Assembly: GCA_018991295.1 (NCBI GenBank)
Contig: JAGKSZ010000165.1
Location: 1-5,480, forward strand
DNA length: 5,480 bases
Direction: 5' to 3'
DNA from: Porphyrobacter sp.
GTDB lineage: Bacteria; Pseudomonadota; Alphaproteobacteria; Sphingomonadales; Sphingomonadaceae
Shown piece after piece: positions 1 through 4,913 of the stretch. The first letter of the stretch is position 1, and every line of letters starts with the position of its first letter. The position numbers and the translations under genes were made by a program. The notes beneath the pieces are model-generated. The model made no database searches, was not told where the DNA came from, and saw only the letters and a program-made list of their open reading frames with translations.

Positions 1-150
1 GGCGAGGGCACGGCTTTTGGGATTGTGGAAATCGGCATCCGGCTCCACCCCGGCGCGCGCCATCACCGGCAGCGCCTCGTCAAGAATGCGCCCCTTGGGG
101 ACAGCGAAGGTGAGCTGTCCGGTATTGTCGGAATTGCCAATGCTGGTCAT
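1..150 (-). CDS. hisG: ATP phosphoribosyltransferase, N-terminal fragment (5' end of gene; rest lies left of window)
   Basis: This is the first 50 codons of a leftward gene that continues past base 1. HisG condenses ATP with phosphoribosyl pyrophosphate, the committed and feedback-inhibited first step of histidine synthesis in the cytoplasm. The sequence shows the typical HisG N-terminus: a short variable leader, then LTFAVPKGRILDEALPVM at residues 13-30, followed by an F-x-x-P-K-S-R-A-L segment at residues 41-49, as in HisG proteins. The start is the ATG at 148-150, the only ATG/GTG/TTG upstream of the PKGR motif that I find in frame nearby. No purine-rich Shine-Dalgarno sequence precedes it (the upstream bases are C-rich), so initiation may be weak or nearly leaderless. 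Too little is visible to tell the short form (which needs HisZ) from the long form. The neighbouring gene is divergent, so no his operon partner is visible here. Confidence 0.93.
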   Translation of the reverse strand, partial: MTSIGNSDNTGQLTFAVPKGRILDEALPVMARAGVEPDADFHNPKSRALA

Positions 151-195
151 GATCGGGGGCGCACTTAGGCACAGAGGCGGAAAAGGGCAATGGTG
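151..195. promoter_or_regulatory. Short divergent gap between hisG and the DUF2332 gene
   Basis: This 45 bp gap separates two divergent start codons and so should hold, or adjoin, promoter elements for both genes. It is too short for two independent full promoters, so at least one probably extends into the opposite coding sequence. I see no clear -35/-10 pair, no attenuator-like His codon run and no hairpin. The label rests on gene orientation only. Confidence 0.4.
183..187 (+). promoter_or_regulatory. Ribosome binding site deciding the DUF2332 start
   Basis: AAGGG lies 8 nt before the ATG at 196 but only 2 nt before the upstream in-frame ATG at 190, which is too close for normal pairing. 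It therefore favours 196 as the start. The GTG at 193 (5 nt spacing) is possible but less likely. Confidence 0.6.
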
Positions 196-1287
196 ATGGC
201 GGTAAGCGAGCCGGGAATCATGGGCCTTGATGACTTTGCTTCAGCGCTGGAATGGCAGGCGCGCCATGCCGAGGAAAATGGTGCGCCTGCCACAGCGCGC
301 GTGATCCGCGCGCTGGCAGGCGTGCGGGCGAGCGATACGGCGACCGGACGCCGGATCGCGAACTGGCAGGGCCTGACGCTGAAGGATGCAATGCCGCTGC
401 GGATTGCGGGCGGCTTTCACCACCTGCTGCTGACCGGCGCGGATGATCGGCTGGGCGCTGTCTATGCGGGCGCGGTCACCGATCAGGGTGAGGTGGACGC
501 GCTGGTGCTCGATCTCACGCAGCGCTTCGATGCGCGGCTGCTGCCGTGGCTCGATGGCCCGCCGCAGACCAACGAGGCGGGCCGATCTGTCAGTATCATG
601 GCGGGGCTGTTGTGGCTGGCGCAGCAGGTGCGTGTCCCGCGGTTCGATCTGTTCGAACTGGGCGCGAGCGCAGGGGTCAACACGATGATCGACCGCTATT
701 TCTTCCGGCTGGGGGACACAGAAGTGGGCCCGGCACAATCGCCGATGCGGATCGTGCCCGAATGGCGCGGTGCATCGTCGCCGCCGCTGCCGCCCGCCGG
801 TTTCGCCATCACCGCTGTGAAGGGCTGCGACATCGCCCCGATCAACCTCGCCGATCCTGAGGCGGCGCTGCGCCTCAAAGCCTATGTCTGGCCCGATGCC
901 GGGGAACGCATGGCGCGGATCGACGCCGCGATCGCGCTGGCGGGGGCAGAGCCGCCCGATCTGATTGCGGCCGATGCGGGCGATTTTGCCGCCGCGATGC
1001 TCGCCCGCCCTGCGGTGAGCGGCACGGTGCGCGTGATGTTCCATTCGATCATGTGGCAATACATGCCCGCAGCAACGCAGGCGCGGATCACCGCCGCCTT
1101 CGAGGCCGAGGGTGCTTGTGCAACCCCCGACACCCCGCTCGGCTGGATCGCGCTGGAGACCGACCCGGCCACCTTCCGCCACGAATTGCGGGTGCGCCTG
1201 TGGGATGGCGGCAGCCACAAGGGCGAGGAGCACCTGCTGTCCCACGCTCACCCGCACGGCGCATGGGTGGCGTGGCTCGGCGGCTAA
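196..1287 (+). CDS. DUF2332 family protein, function unknown
   Basis: A 363-residue cytoplasmic protein with no signal peptide or membrane segment. It is recognised as the DUF2332 family (common in Alphaproteobacteria and Actinobacteria) from several conserved blocks: HHLLL near residue 75, LFELGASAGVN at about 152-162, KGCDIAPINL at about 209-218, an A-Y-V-W-P-D-x-x-E-R block at about 229-238, FHSIMWQY at about 282-289, and a C-terminal H-P-H-G-x-W-V at about 352-358. The glycine-rich E-L-G-A-S-A-G segment resembles motif I of class I SAM-dependent methyltransferases, so a methyltransferase-like fold is possible; this is inference, not shown activity. The first ATG in the open frame is at 190, but the AAGGG spacing favours 196. 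The length is full for the family. The stop codon overlaps that of the convergent hydrolase gene. It is transcribed alone, divergent from hisG. The family call is strong; no function can be assigned. Confidence 0.88.
   Translation: MAVSEPGIMGLDDFASALEWQARHAEENGAPATARVIRALAGVRASDTATGRRIANWQGLTLKDAMPLRIAGGFHHLLLTGADDRLGAVYAGAVTDQGEVDALVLDLTQRFDARLLPWLDGPPQTNEAGRSVSIMAGLLWLAQQVRVPRFDLFELGASAGVNTMIDRYFFRLGDTEVGPAQSPMRIVPEWRGASSPPLPPAGFAITAVKGCDIAPINLADPEAALRLKAYVWPDAGERMARIDAAIALAGAEPPDLIAADAGDFAAAMLARPAVSGTVRVMFHSIMWQYMPAATQARITAAFEAEGACATPDTPLGWIALETDPATFRHELRVRLWDGGSHKGEEHLLSHAHPHGAWVAWLGG
1284..1287. other. Overlapping convergent stop codons (CTAA)
   Basis: The rightward DUF2332 gene ends with TAA at 1285-1287 and the leftward hydrolase gene ends with TAG read from 1286-1284. 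The two coding sequences share bases 1284-1287, so no intergenic terminator can exist and the 3' ends of the transcripts must overlap. Confidence 0.93.
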
Positions 1288-2177
1288 CCCGCCAGAAACG
1301 CCTCCATCGCCGCGTTCACAGCCTCGGGCGCTTCCCACGGCACGAAATGGCCGCAATCCGGCACGCGCACGATGGTGAGGGGATCGATGATGTTCTCCAG
1401 CCCTTCGAGGTTCTCCGGCGGCAGGGCGAGATCGTCCAAGGCCCAGATCACCAGCGTGGGGATCGTCAGTTTGGGGAGCGCCGGGGGCGTCCAGCCTTCG
1501 GGCACTTCGAAAGGCGCATCCATCAGCGGCACGTCGATGGGGCTGGCGCGGTAGTAGTTGAGCATCCCGAAAGCCGCATCGCGGTTCTGCCAGTCGAGCA
1601 GCAGCGCATCGCGTTCTTCGGGCTCCATCGCGCTAGGGCGGTCCCACTTTACCTCTTTCAGCAGCAGGCCGGTGAGCCCGTGCTCCTTCACCAGCGCATC
1701 ATTCGCGGGATCGCGGAAACCGCGGATATACTGGCTCGCCTCGCGCTGGACGGGGTGGGTGTAGAGCAGGCGCTGGAAGATCACCGGATGGGGCGCATTG
1801 GCGATCACGGCGCGGGTGACGCGGGCGTGCTGCCCGGCCAGCGCCACGCCCCACGCAATCGCGCCGCCCCAATCGTGCCCGACGATGGTGAACTGCGCGA
1901 TCCCCAGCGCATCGGCCAGCAGGAACACATCGCCGATCAGCTTGTCGGGCGTATAGGCCTCCACCGCCTGCGGCTTGGATGAACCGCGATAGCCGCGCTG
2001 GTCAGGCGCGATGCAGCGGAAGCGGCCTGCGAAATGCGCGATCTGGTGGCGCCAGGTGCGGTGGCTTTCGGGAAAGCCGTGGAGGAAAATCAGCACCGGG
2101 GCATCTGTCGGCCCTTCATCGACGATGTTGAGGTGGATGCCATTGGCCAGCGCCACCCGCTTCAGATCGCTTGCCAT
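1284..2177 (-). CDS. Alpha/beta hydrolase, epoxide hydrolase-like
   Basis: A 297-residue soluble alpha/beta-hydrolase of the epoxide hydrolase/haloalkane dehalogenase branch. Numbered from the ATG at 2177, it has an oxyanion motif H-G-F-P at 33-36, the nucleophile motif GHDWGG at 100-105 with Asp102 as nucleophile, a helical lid at about 130-215, acid Asp249 and catalytic His277 in C-G-H-F. Tyr150 (Q-Y-I-R-G-F) and Tyr209 (N-Y-Y-R) sit where epoxide hydrolases keep the two lid tyrosines that activate the epoxide oxygen. This favours epoxide hydrolysis over dehalogenation, and the GHDWGG motif argues against fluoroacetate dehalogenase, which has Arg after the nucleophile. The natural substrate is unknown. 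The start overlaps the SDR stop as TGATG, with GGAG 8 nt upstream; a GTG at 2180 is an alternative giving one more residue. Coupling to the SDR suggests shared substrates or co-regulation. Confidence 0.9.
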   Translation of the reverse strand: MASDLKRVALANGIHLNIVDEGPTDAPVLIFLHGFPESHRTWRHQIAHFAGRFRCIAPDQRGYRGSSKPQAVEAYTPDKLIGDVFLLADALGIAQFTIVGHDWGGAIAWGVALAGQHARVTRAVIANAPHPVIFQRLLYTHPVQREASQYIRGFRDPANDALVKEHGLTGLLLKEVKWDRPSAMEPEERDALLLDWQNRDAAFGMLNYYRASPIDVPLMDAPFEVPEGWTPPALPKLTIPTLVIWALDDLALPPENLEGLENIIDPLTIVRVPDCGHFVPWEAPEAVNAAMEAFLAG

Positions 2178-2986
2178 CACTGCTGCTCCAGCTTGTCCAT
2201 GTAACCCTTGGCGACCATCGCTGCGACCTGATCCAGCAGCGCATCGGGCGTGCGGCGGGCCTCGCCCATGGCCAGTTCCATGCCTTCGGCCACGATAATC
2301 TCGCGTTCCCCCCTGGCGATCCCGTCAAGCATCGTCCTGGCCGCCACATCGGCGGGGATGCCTTCGTCAATCGCCTTGTCCGAGCGGCCCCGCGCCGTGC
2401 CTTCGGCGGTGAGCGCATTGCGCGAGACATTGGTGGCGACCGATCCGGGATAGATCGTGTGGACCGAAACCCCGTTGACGGTCAGCTCGGCGCGCAAGGC
2501 ATCGGCATAGCCTGCCAGCCCGAACTTCGCCGCTGAGTAAGCGGTGCGCATCGGCACGCCGACTTTGCCTGCGATGGACGAGATAAACCCGAGCGCGCCC
2601 GATCCGCGCTCCGCCATGTGGCCGATCAGGCCTTGGGAAAAGGCAATCTGGGCAACCAGATCGACCTCGATAATGTCGCGGTAGACCTGCATCGCGGTTT
2701 TGAGTGCCCGGCTGCGCTGCGAAATCCCGGCATTGGCAAAGGCGATATCGACGCCGCCTTTCCACTGGGTGGCCTTTTGAGTGGCCTCGGCCAGCGCGGC
2801 TTCATCGCGCACATCGAAGGGCAAAAGCAGAGCCTCGCCGCAATCGGCCGCCACTTCGGCAAGGCGGGCTTCATCGCGGCCTGACAGGATCACATGAGCG
2901 CCCCGCGCCGCCAATTCCCGCGCCAGCGCCGCCCCGATGCCCGATGATGCCCCGGTGATCCATGCCACCTTGCCCGTATAGTCCAT
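2177..2986 (-). CDS. Short-chain dehydrogenase/reductase (classical SDR)
   Basis: A 269-residue Rossmann-fold oxidoreductase, probably NAD(P)(H)-dependent and cytoplasmic. Visible motifs are the cofactor loop T-G-x-x-x-G-x-G (TGASSGIG) at 11-18, Asp58 in F-D-V, the N-A-G motif at 85-87, catalytic Ser137 (ISSIAG), Tyr150 and Lys154 (Y-S-A-A-K), and a P-G-S-V-A-T segment at 180-185. Arg37 after strand 2 (S-G-R-D) suggests a preference for NADP(H). The fourth residue of the classical Asn-Ser-Tyr-Lys tetrad appears to be Asp109 (E-V-D-L-V) instead of Asn. The start is the ATG at 2986, preceded by a strong GGGAG at 6 nt spacing; an open-frame extension to a TTG at 3037 adds 17 residues upstream of the Rossmann fold and is unlikely. 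It follows the Nudix gene by 51 bp and its stop overlaps the hydrolase start. The substrate cannot be told from sequence. Confidence 0.92.
   Translation of the reverse strand: MDYTGKVAWITGASSGIGAALARELAARGAHVILSGRDEARLAEVAADCGEALLLPFDVRDEAALAEATQKATQWKGGVDIAFANAGISQRSRALKTAMQVYRDIIEVDLVAQIAFSQGLIGHMAERGSGALGFISSIAGKVGVPMRTAYSAAKFGLAGYADALRAELTVNGVSVHTIYPGSVATNVSRNALTAEGTARGRSDKAIDEGIPADVAARTMLDGIARGEREIIVAEGMELAMGEARRTPDALLDQVAAMVAKGYMDKLEQQ
2186..2189 (-). promoter_or_regulatory. Ribosome binding site of the hydrolase gene, inside the SDR 3' end
   Basis: GGAG (minus strand) lies 8 nt before the ATG at 2177 and 5 nt before the alternative GTG at 2180. It sits within the last codons of the SDR gene, consistent with translational coupling across the TGATG junction. 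Confidence 0.55.
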
Positions 2987-3037
2987 TGCTCTCTCCCGTT
3001 TGGCGACAGGCCTAGCGGGCAGGCAAGCGCGGTGCAA
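2987..3037 (-). promoter_or_regulatory. 51 bp gap between the Nudix stop and the SDR start, with SDR ribosome binding site
   Basis: The gap carries a good Shine-Dalgarno sequence, GGGAG at 2993-2997, 6 nt before the SDR ATG. I see no stable hairpin followed by a T tract, so no intrinsic terminator. The gap is long enough to hold a promoter separating the SDR-hydrolase pair from bolA-Nudix, but no recognisable -35/-10 pair stands out. Read-through from bolA-Nudix is the simpler reading. Confidence 0.45.
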
Positions 3038-3493
3038 TCAGGTTGCGATATGGGACCGGATCATCGCGGCAAGCTCCACCGGAAACACCGCCTCGTGCCA
3101 GTTTTCCAGTTCATCGAGGGTGAACCAGCGGTGCTGGGTCATCAGTCTCTGTTCCAGTTCGGTGTGCCCCGCCGTGTCGATCCGCGCTTCATTGACGCGC
3201 ACGAGAAAGAAGCGTTCGTCAGCCTGCACCGGCTCGCCTTCCACCGTGACGAATTCCGGTGTCATCCGTGCAATCTGCGGCCCCGGATCGGCGGTGATGC
3301 CGGTTTCCTCGAAGAGCTCGCGGCGCGCTGCATCCTCGAAGCTTTCGCCCGGATCAACCTCGCCCCCAGCCGTTACCCAGAAAGGCGGGCGCCCCGGCAC
3401 GTCATAGCGGAACATCAATGCGCGCACCTCAGGATCGAGCACGATCAGCCGCGCCGCACGGCGCAGGCGCAGGTTGGGGTTAAGCGCGCTCAC
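3038..3493 (-). CDS. Nudix hydrolase
   Basis: A 151-residue soluble phosphohydrolase of the Nudix superfamily, which cleaves nucleoside diphosphates linked to another moiety using Mg2+ or Mn2+. The Nudix box (G-x5-E-x7-R-E-U-x-E-E-x-G-U) is complete at residues 44-66, with Gly44, Glu50, Arg58, Glu59, Glu62, Glu63 and Gly65 all present, so the enzyme should be active. The P-F-W-V-T-A-G-G lead-in at 37-44 is typical. Substrate specificity (8-oxo-dGTP, ADP-ribose, NADH or other) cannot be assigned. The start is a GTG at 3493 overlapping the bolA-like stop as GTGA. There is no well-placed Shine-Dalgarno sequence, so translation probably depends on re-initiation after bolA. The next in-frame ATG (residue 27) would delete the first beta-strand. 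Start confidence is moderate; family confidence is very high. Confidence 0.93.
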   Translation of the reverse strand: MSALNPNLRLRRAARLIVLDPEVRALMFRYDVPGRPPFWVTAGGEVDPGESFEDAARRELFEETGITADPGPQIARMTPEFVTVEGEPVQADERFFLVRVNEARIDTAGHTELEQRLMTQHRWFTLDELENWHEAVFPVELAAMIRSHIAT

Positions 3494-3756
3494 GCAGCCG
3501 GCACGCCCGCCTTGATCGCAACCGCGTGCACCCGCTGCCCAACAATATCGCCCAGCGCCGCAATCACCGCGCGCTGGCGGGCAAGGCGGGACATTGCGGC
3601 AAAGGCGGCCGCTTCGATTTCGATGGTGAAATGCGATTCGCCCGATCCATCATCGCCCATGTGGCCGGAATGCTTGGCGGAATCGTTGATGATCGCAAGC
3701 CGCGCTGGCGCAAAGGCGTTGGTCAAAAGGGCGTGCATTTCATCAGCGACAGACAT
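3490..3756 (-). CDS. BolA family protein
   Basis: An 88-residue BolA-fold protein. BolA proteins typically pair with monothiol glutaredoxins to bind a [2Fe-2S] cluster, and some bind DNA. Visible features are an N-terminal helix (about 2-14), the H-S-G-H loop at 29-32, G-E-S-H-F at 39-43, the basic helix R-L-A-R-Q-R at 57-62, and the C-terminal V-H-A-V-A segment with His77, the near-invariant BolA histidine used as a cluster ligand. The usual R-H-R of the third helix reads R-Q-R here (Gln61). The start is the ATG at 3756, with GAAGGA 8 nt upstream; an in-frame TTG at 3777 would swallow that site and is rejected. It is the first gene of the leftward unit, overlaps the Nudix gene by 4 nt, and is divergent from the J-domain gene. 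I do not assign bolA, yrbA or ibaG because the subfamily is uncertain. Confidence 0.93.
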   Translation of the reverse strand: MSVADEMHALLTNAFAPARLAIINDSAKHSGHMGDDGSGESHFTIEIEAAAFAAMSRLARQRAVIAALGDIVGQRVHAVAIKAGVPAA

Positions 3757-3836
3757 CGGGTCTTTCCTTCTTTGCAAGCGATGGCGGGCGGCAGGGACTT
3801 GGAACTTCGGCCTGCAATCGCCATTCAGGCAGGCTT
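3757..3836. promoter_or_regulatory. Divergent promoter region between the bolA-like and J-domain genes
   Basis: This 80 bp gap is the longest non-coding stretch in the window and, by orientation, must carry promoters for the leftward bolA unit and the rightward J-domain gene. I cannot mark a confident -35/-10 pair on either strand. It holds a near-repeat in the same orientation, TGCAAGCG at 3773-3780 and TGCAATCG at 3813-3820 (40 bp apart, one mismatch), and a short inverted pair ATGGCG (3781-3786) / CGCCAT (3819-3824). These could be operator half-sites or chance. Confidence 0.55.
3765..3770 (-). promoter_or_regulatory. Ribosome binding site of the bolA-like gene
   Basis: GAAGGA (minus strand) lies 8 nt before the ATG at 3756. 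It is the clearest Shine-Dalgarno sequence near this start and fixes 3756 rather than the TTG at 3777. Confidence 0.75.
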
Positions 3837-4430
3837 ATGCCTTCACCACGATTCCATGGCCGCGTCGAGAGCGAAGGGCGCGCTTGCGAAGCGCCCGGCT
3901 GCCGCGAGGCGGGCGAATTCCGGGCGCCCGGCAGAAGGCCGCACGGGTTCGACGGGCCGGGCGAATGGCGCTGGTTCTGCTTGCAGCACGTGCGCGAATT
4001 CAATGCGGGCTATGACTGGTTCGAAGGCATGAGCGCCGAGGAAATCCTGCGCGCCCAATCCCCCATCGCCGGCTGGCAGACCGAAAGCCGGGTGTTCCGC
4101 CCCACCGCCGGGATTGCCGATACCCCGCGCTGGGCCGATTATGCCGATCCGCTCGATGCGATCAGCGCCCGTGCGCGCGGGATCAAGTCGCGGGCCGAAC
4201 GCGAGGCGCGCAATGCCATGAGCGGGCGTTTCAGCCGCGAAGAAGCCGCCGCGTTCGAAGTCATGGGGCTGGGCAGCGATACGGACCGCACCCGCCTCAG
4301 GCGCCGCTATTCCGAACTGGTGCGCCGCTACCACCCCGATCGCAACGGCGGCGATCGCACCCACGAAGCCAAGCTGACCGCGGTGGTCGATGCCTATCAG
4401 GTGCTGAAGAAAAGCGCCGCGCTGGCCTGA
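3837..4430 (+). CDS. J-domain protein with N-terminal Cys/His (putative zinc) module
   Basis: A 197-residue soluble protein with the J-domain at the C-terminus, about residues 137-193. The Hsp70-stimulating His-Pro-Asp sits at 166-168 within R-Y-H-P-D-R-N-G-G-D, flanked by a basic helix (R-L-R-R-R-Y, 153-158) and an A-Y-x-V-L helix at 186-190. It should act as a DnaK co-chaperone. There is no G/F region or DnaJ C-terminal domain, so this is not canonical DnaJ. The N-terminal half has Cys17, Cys22, Cys48 and His51 (C-x4-C-x25-C-x2-H), a plausible metal site followed by a conserved-looking aromatic segment near 55-64. In my knowledge of Alphaproteobacteria, such proteins often lie beside bolA and near cobS; here bolA is divergent and no cobS follows. 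The start ATG at 3837 has only a weak upstream AGG. The stop abuts that of the convergent VOC gene. Confidence 0.9.
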   Translation: MPSPRFHGRVESEGRACEAPGCREAGEFRAPGRRPHGFDGPGEWRWFCLQHVREFNAGYDWFEGMSAEEILRAQSPIAGWQTESRVFRPTAGIADTPRWADYADPLDAISARARGIKSRAEREARNAMSGRFSREEAAAFEVMGLGSDTDRTRLRRRYSELVRRYHPDRNGGDRTHEAKLTAVVDAYQVLKKSAALA

Positions 4431-4433
4431 TCA
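4428..4433. other. Abutting convergent stop codons forming the palindrome TGATCA
   Basis: The J-domain gene ends with TGA at 4428-4430 and the leftward VOC gene ends with TGA read from 4433-4431. Together they make the 6 bp palindrome TGATCA with zero intergenic bases. No terminator fits between the genes. Confidence 0.93.
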
Positions 4434-4913
4434 GCCGGCAATCGCTGCCTCGATCCCGGCGTGGTCGATCTTCACCATGCCCATCATCGCGGTGAAAACG
4501 CGGGTGCGCACATCGCCATCGGGATGGCCGAGCGCATCCATCAGCACCCGCGGCACAATCTGCCAGCGGATGCCGAAGCGGTCCTTGCACCAGCTGCACG
4601 CCATCGGGCTGCCGCCATCGGCCACCAGCGCATCCCACAATCGGTCGGTTTCGGCCTGATCCTCGGTGAACACCTGAAAGGATACTGCGTCGGTGAAATC
4701 GCCATCGGGCCGCCCGTTCATCGCCATGAACGGCTGGCCAAGCAGTGTGAAACCGATCGTCAACGCATCGCCCGCCTTGCCGCCGGGGTAATCGGCCGGC
4801 GCGCGGTCGACGCGCAGAACGGCGCTATCGGCAAACAGGCCGCAGTAGAAATTCACCGCGTCTTCGGCCCCGGAAGCAAACCACAGGCAGGTTGCCATCG
4901 CGGGCGTCGTCAT
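4431..4913 (-). CDS. PhnB-like VOC superfamily protein
   Basis: A 160-residue soluble protein of the vicinal oxygen chelate (glyoxalase/dioxygenase) fold, PhnB-like subgroup, which profile searches often label '3-demethylubiquinone-9 3-methyltransferase' misleadingly. Typical features are an N-terminal C-L-W-F with A-E-D-A-V-N-F-Y at 16-23, L-T-I-G-F-T-L-L-G-Q-P-F at 51-62, and the signature S-W-C-K-D-R-F-G-I-R-W-Q-I-V-P at 107-121. Length matches the family. The function of this subgroup is largely unknown and no metal-ligand set can be assigned with confidence. The ATG at 4913 overlaps the GST stop as ATGA, with AAGG about 10 nt upstream; ATG at 4898 is an alternative lacking a ribosome site. 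Coupling to a glutathione transferase is notable because some VOC enzymes (glyoxalase I, FosA) use glutathione; extending that to this protein is inference. Confidence 0.88.
   Translation of the reverse strand: MTTPAMATCLWFASGAEDAVNFYCGLFADSAVLRVDRAPADYPGGKAGDALTIGFTLLGQPFMAMNGRPDGDFTDAVSFQVFTEDQAETDRLWDALVADGGSPMACSWCKDRFGIRWQIVPRVLMDALGHPDGDVRTRVFTAMMGMVKIDHAGIEAAIAG

Noticed and set aside
241..1356. A 371-codon open frame on the minus strand opposite the DUF2332 gene
   Set aside because: It is a GC-rich antisense shadow of a clear protein family. Its translation is rich in Arg, His and Gln with no recognisable domain, and it would overlap the hydrolase gene 3' end.
1053..1982. A 309-codon plus-strand open frame opposite the alpha/beta hydrolase
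   Set aside because: The opposite strand encodes a complete hydrolase with all catalytic motifs. This frame shows low-complexity Arg/Gly/His composition and no family signature.
2987..3037. N-terminal extension of the SDR to a TTG at 3037
   Set aside because: The extra 17 residues precede the Rossmann start, TTG is a poor start, and a strong GGGAG sits at the right distance from the ATG at 2986.
3757..3777. N-terminal extension of the BolA protein to a TTG at 3777
   Set aside because: It would place the good GAAGGA ribosome site inside the coding region and adds residues not seen in the BolA fold.
3032..4015. A 327-codon plus-strand open frame spanning the Nudix and bolA genes and the start of the J-domain gene
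   Set aside because: It runs antisense to two well-supported genes and out of frame with a third, and shows no coherent domain. It is a stop-poor artefact of high GC content.
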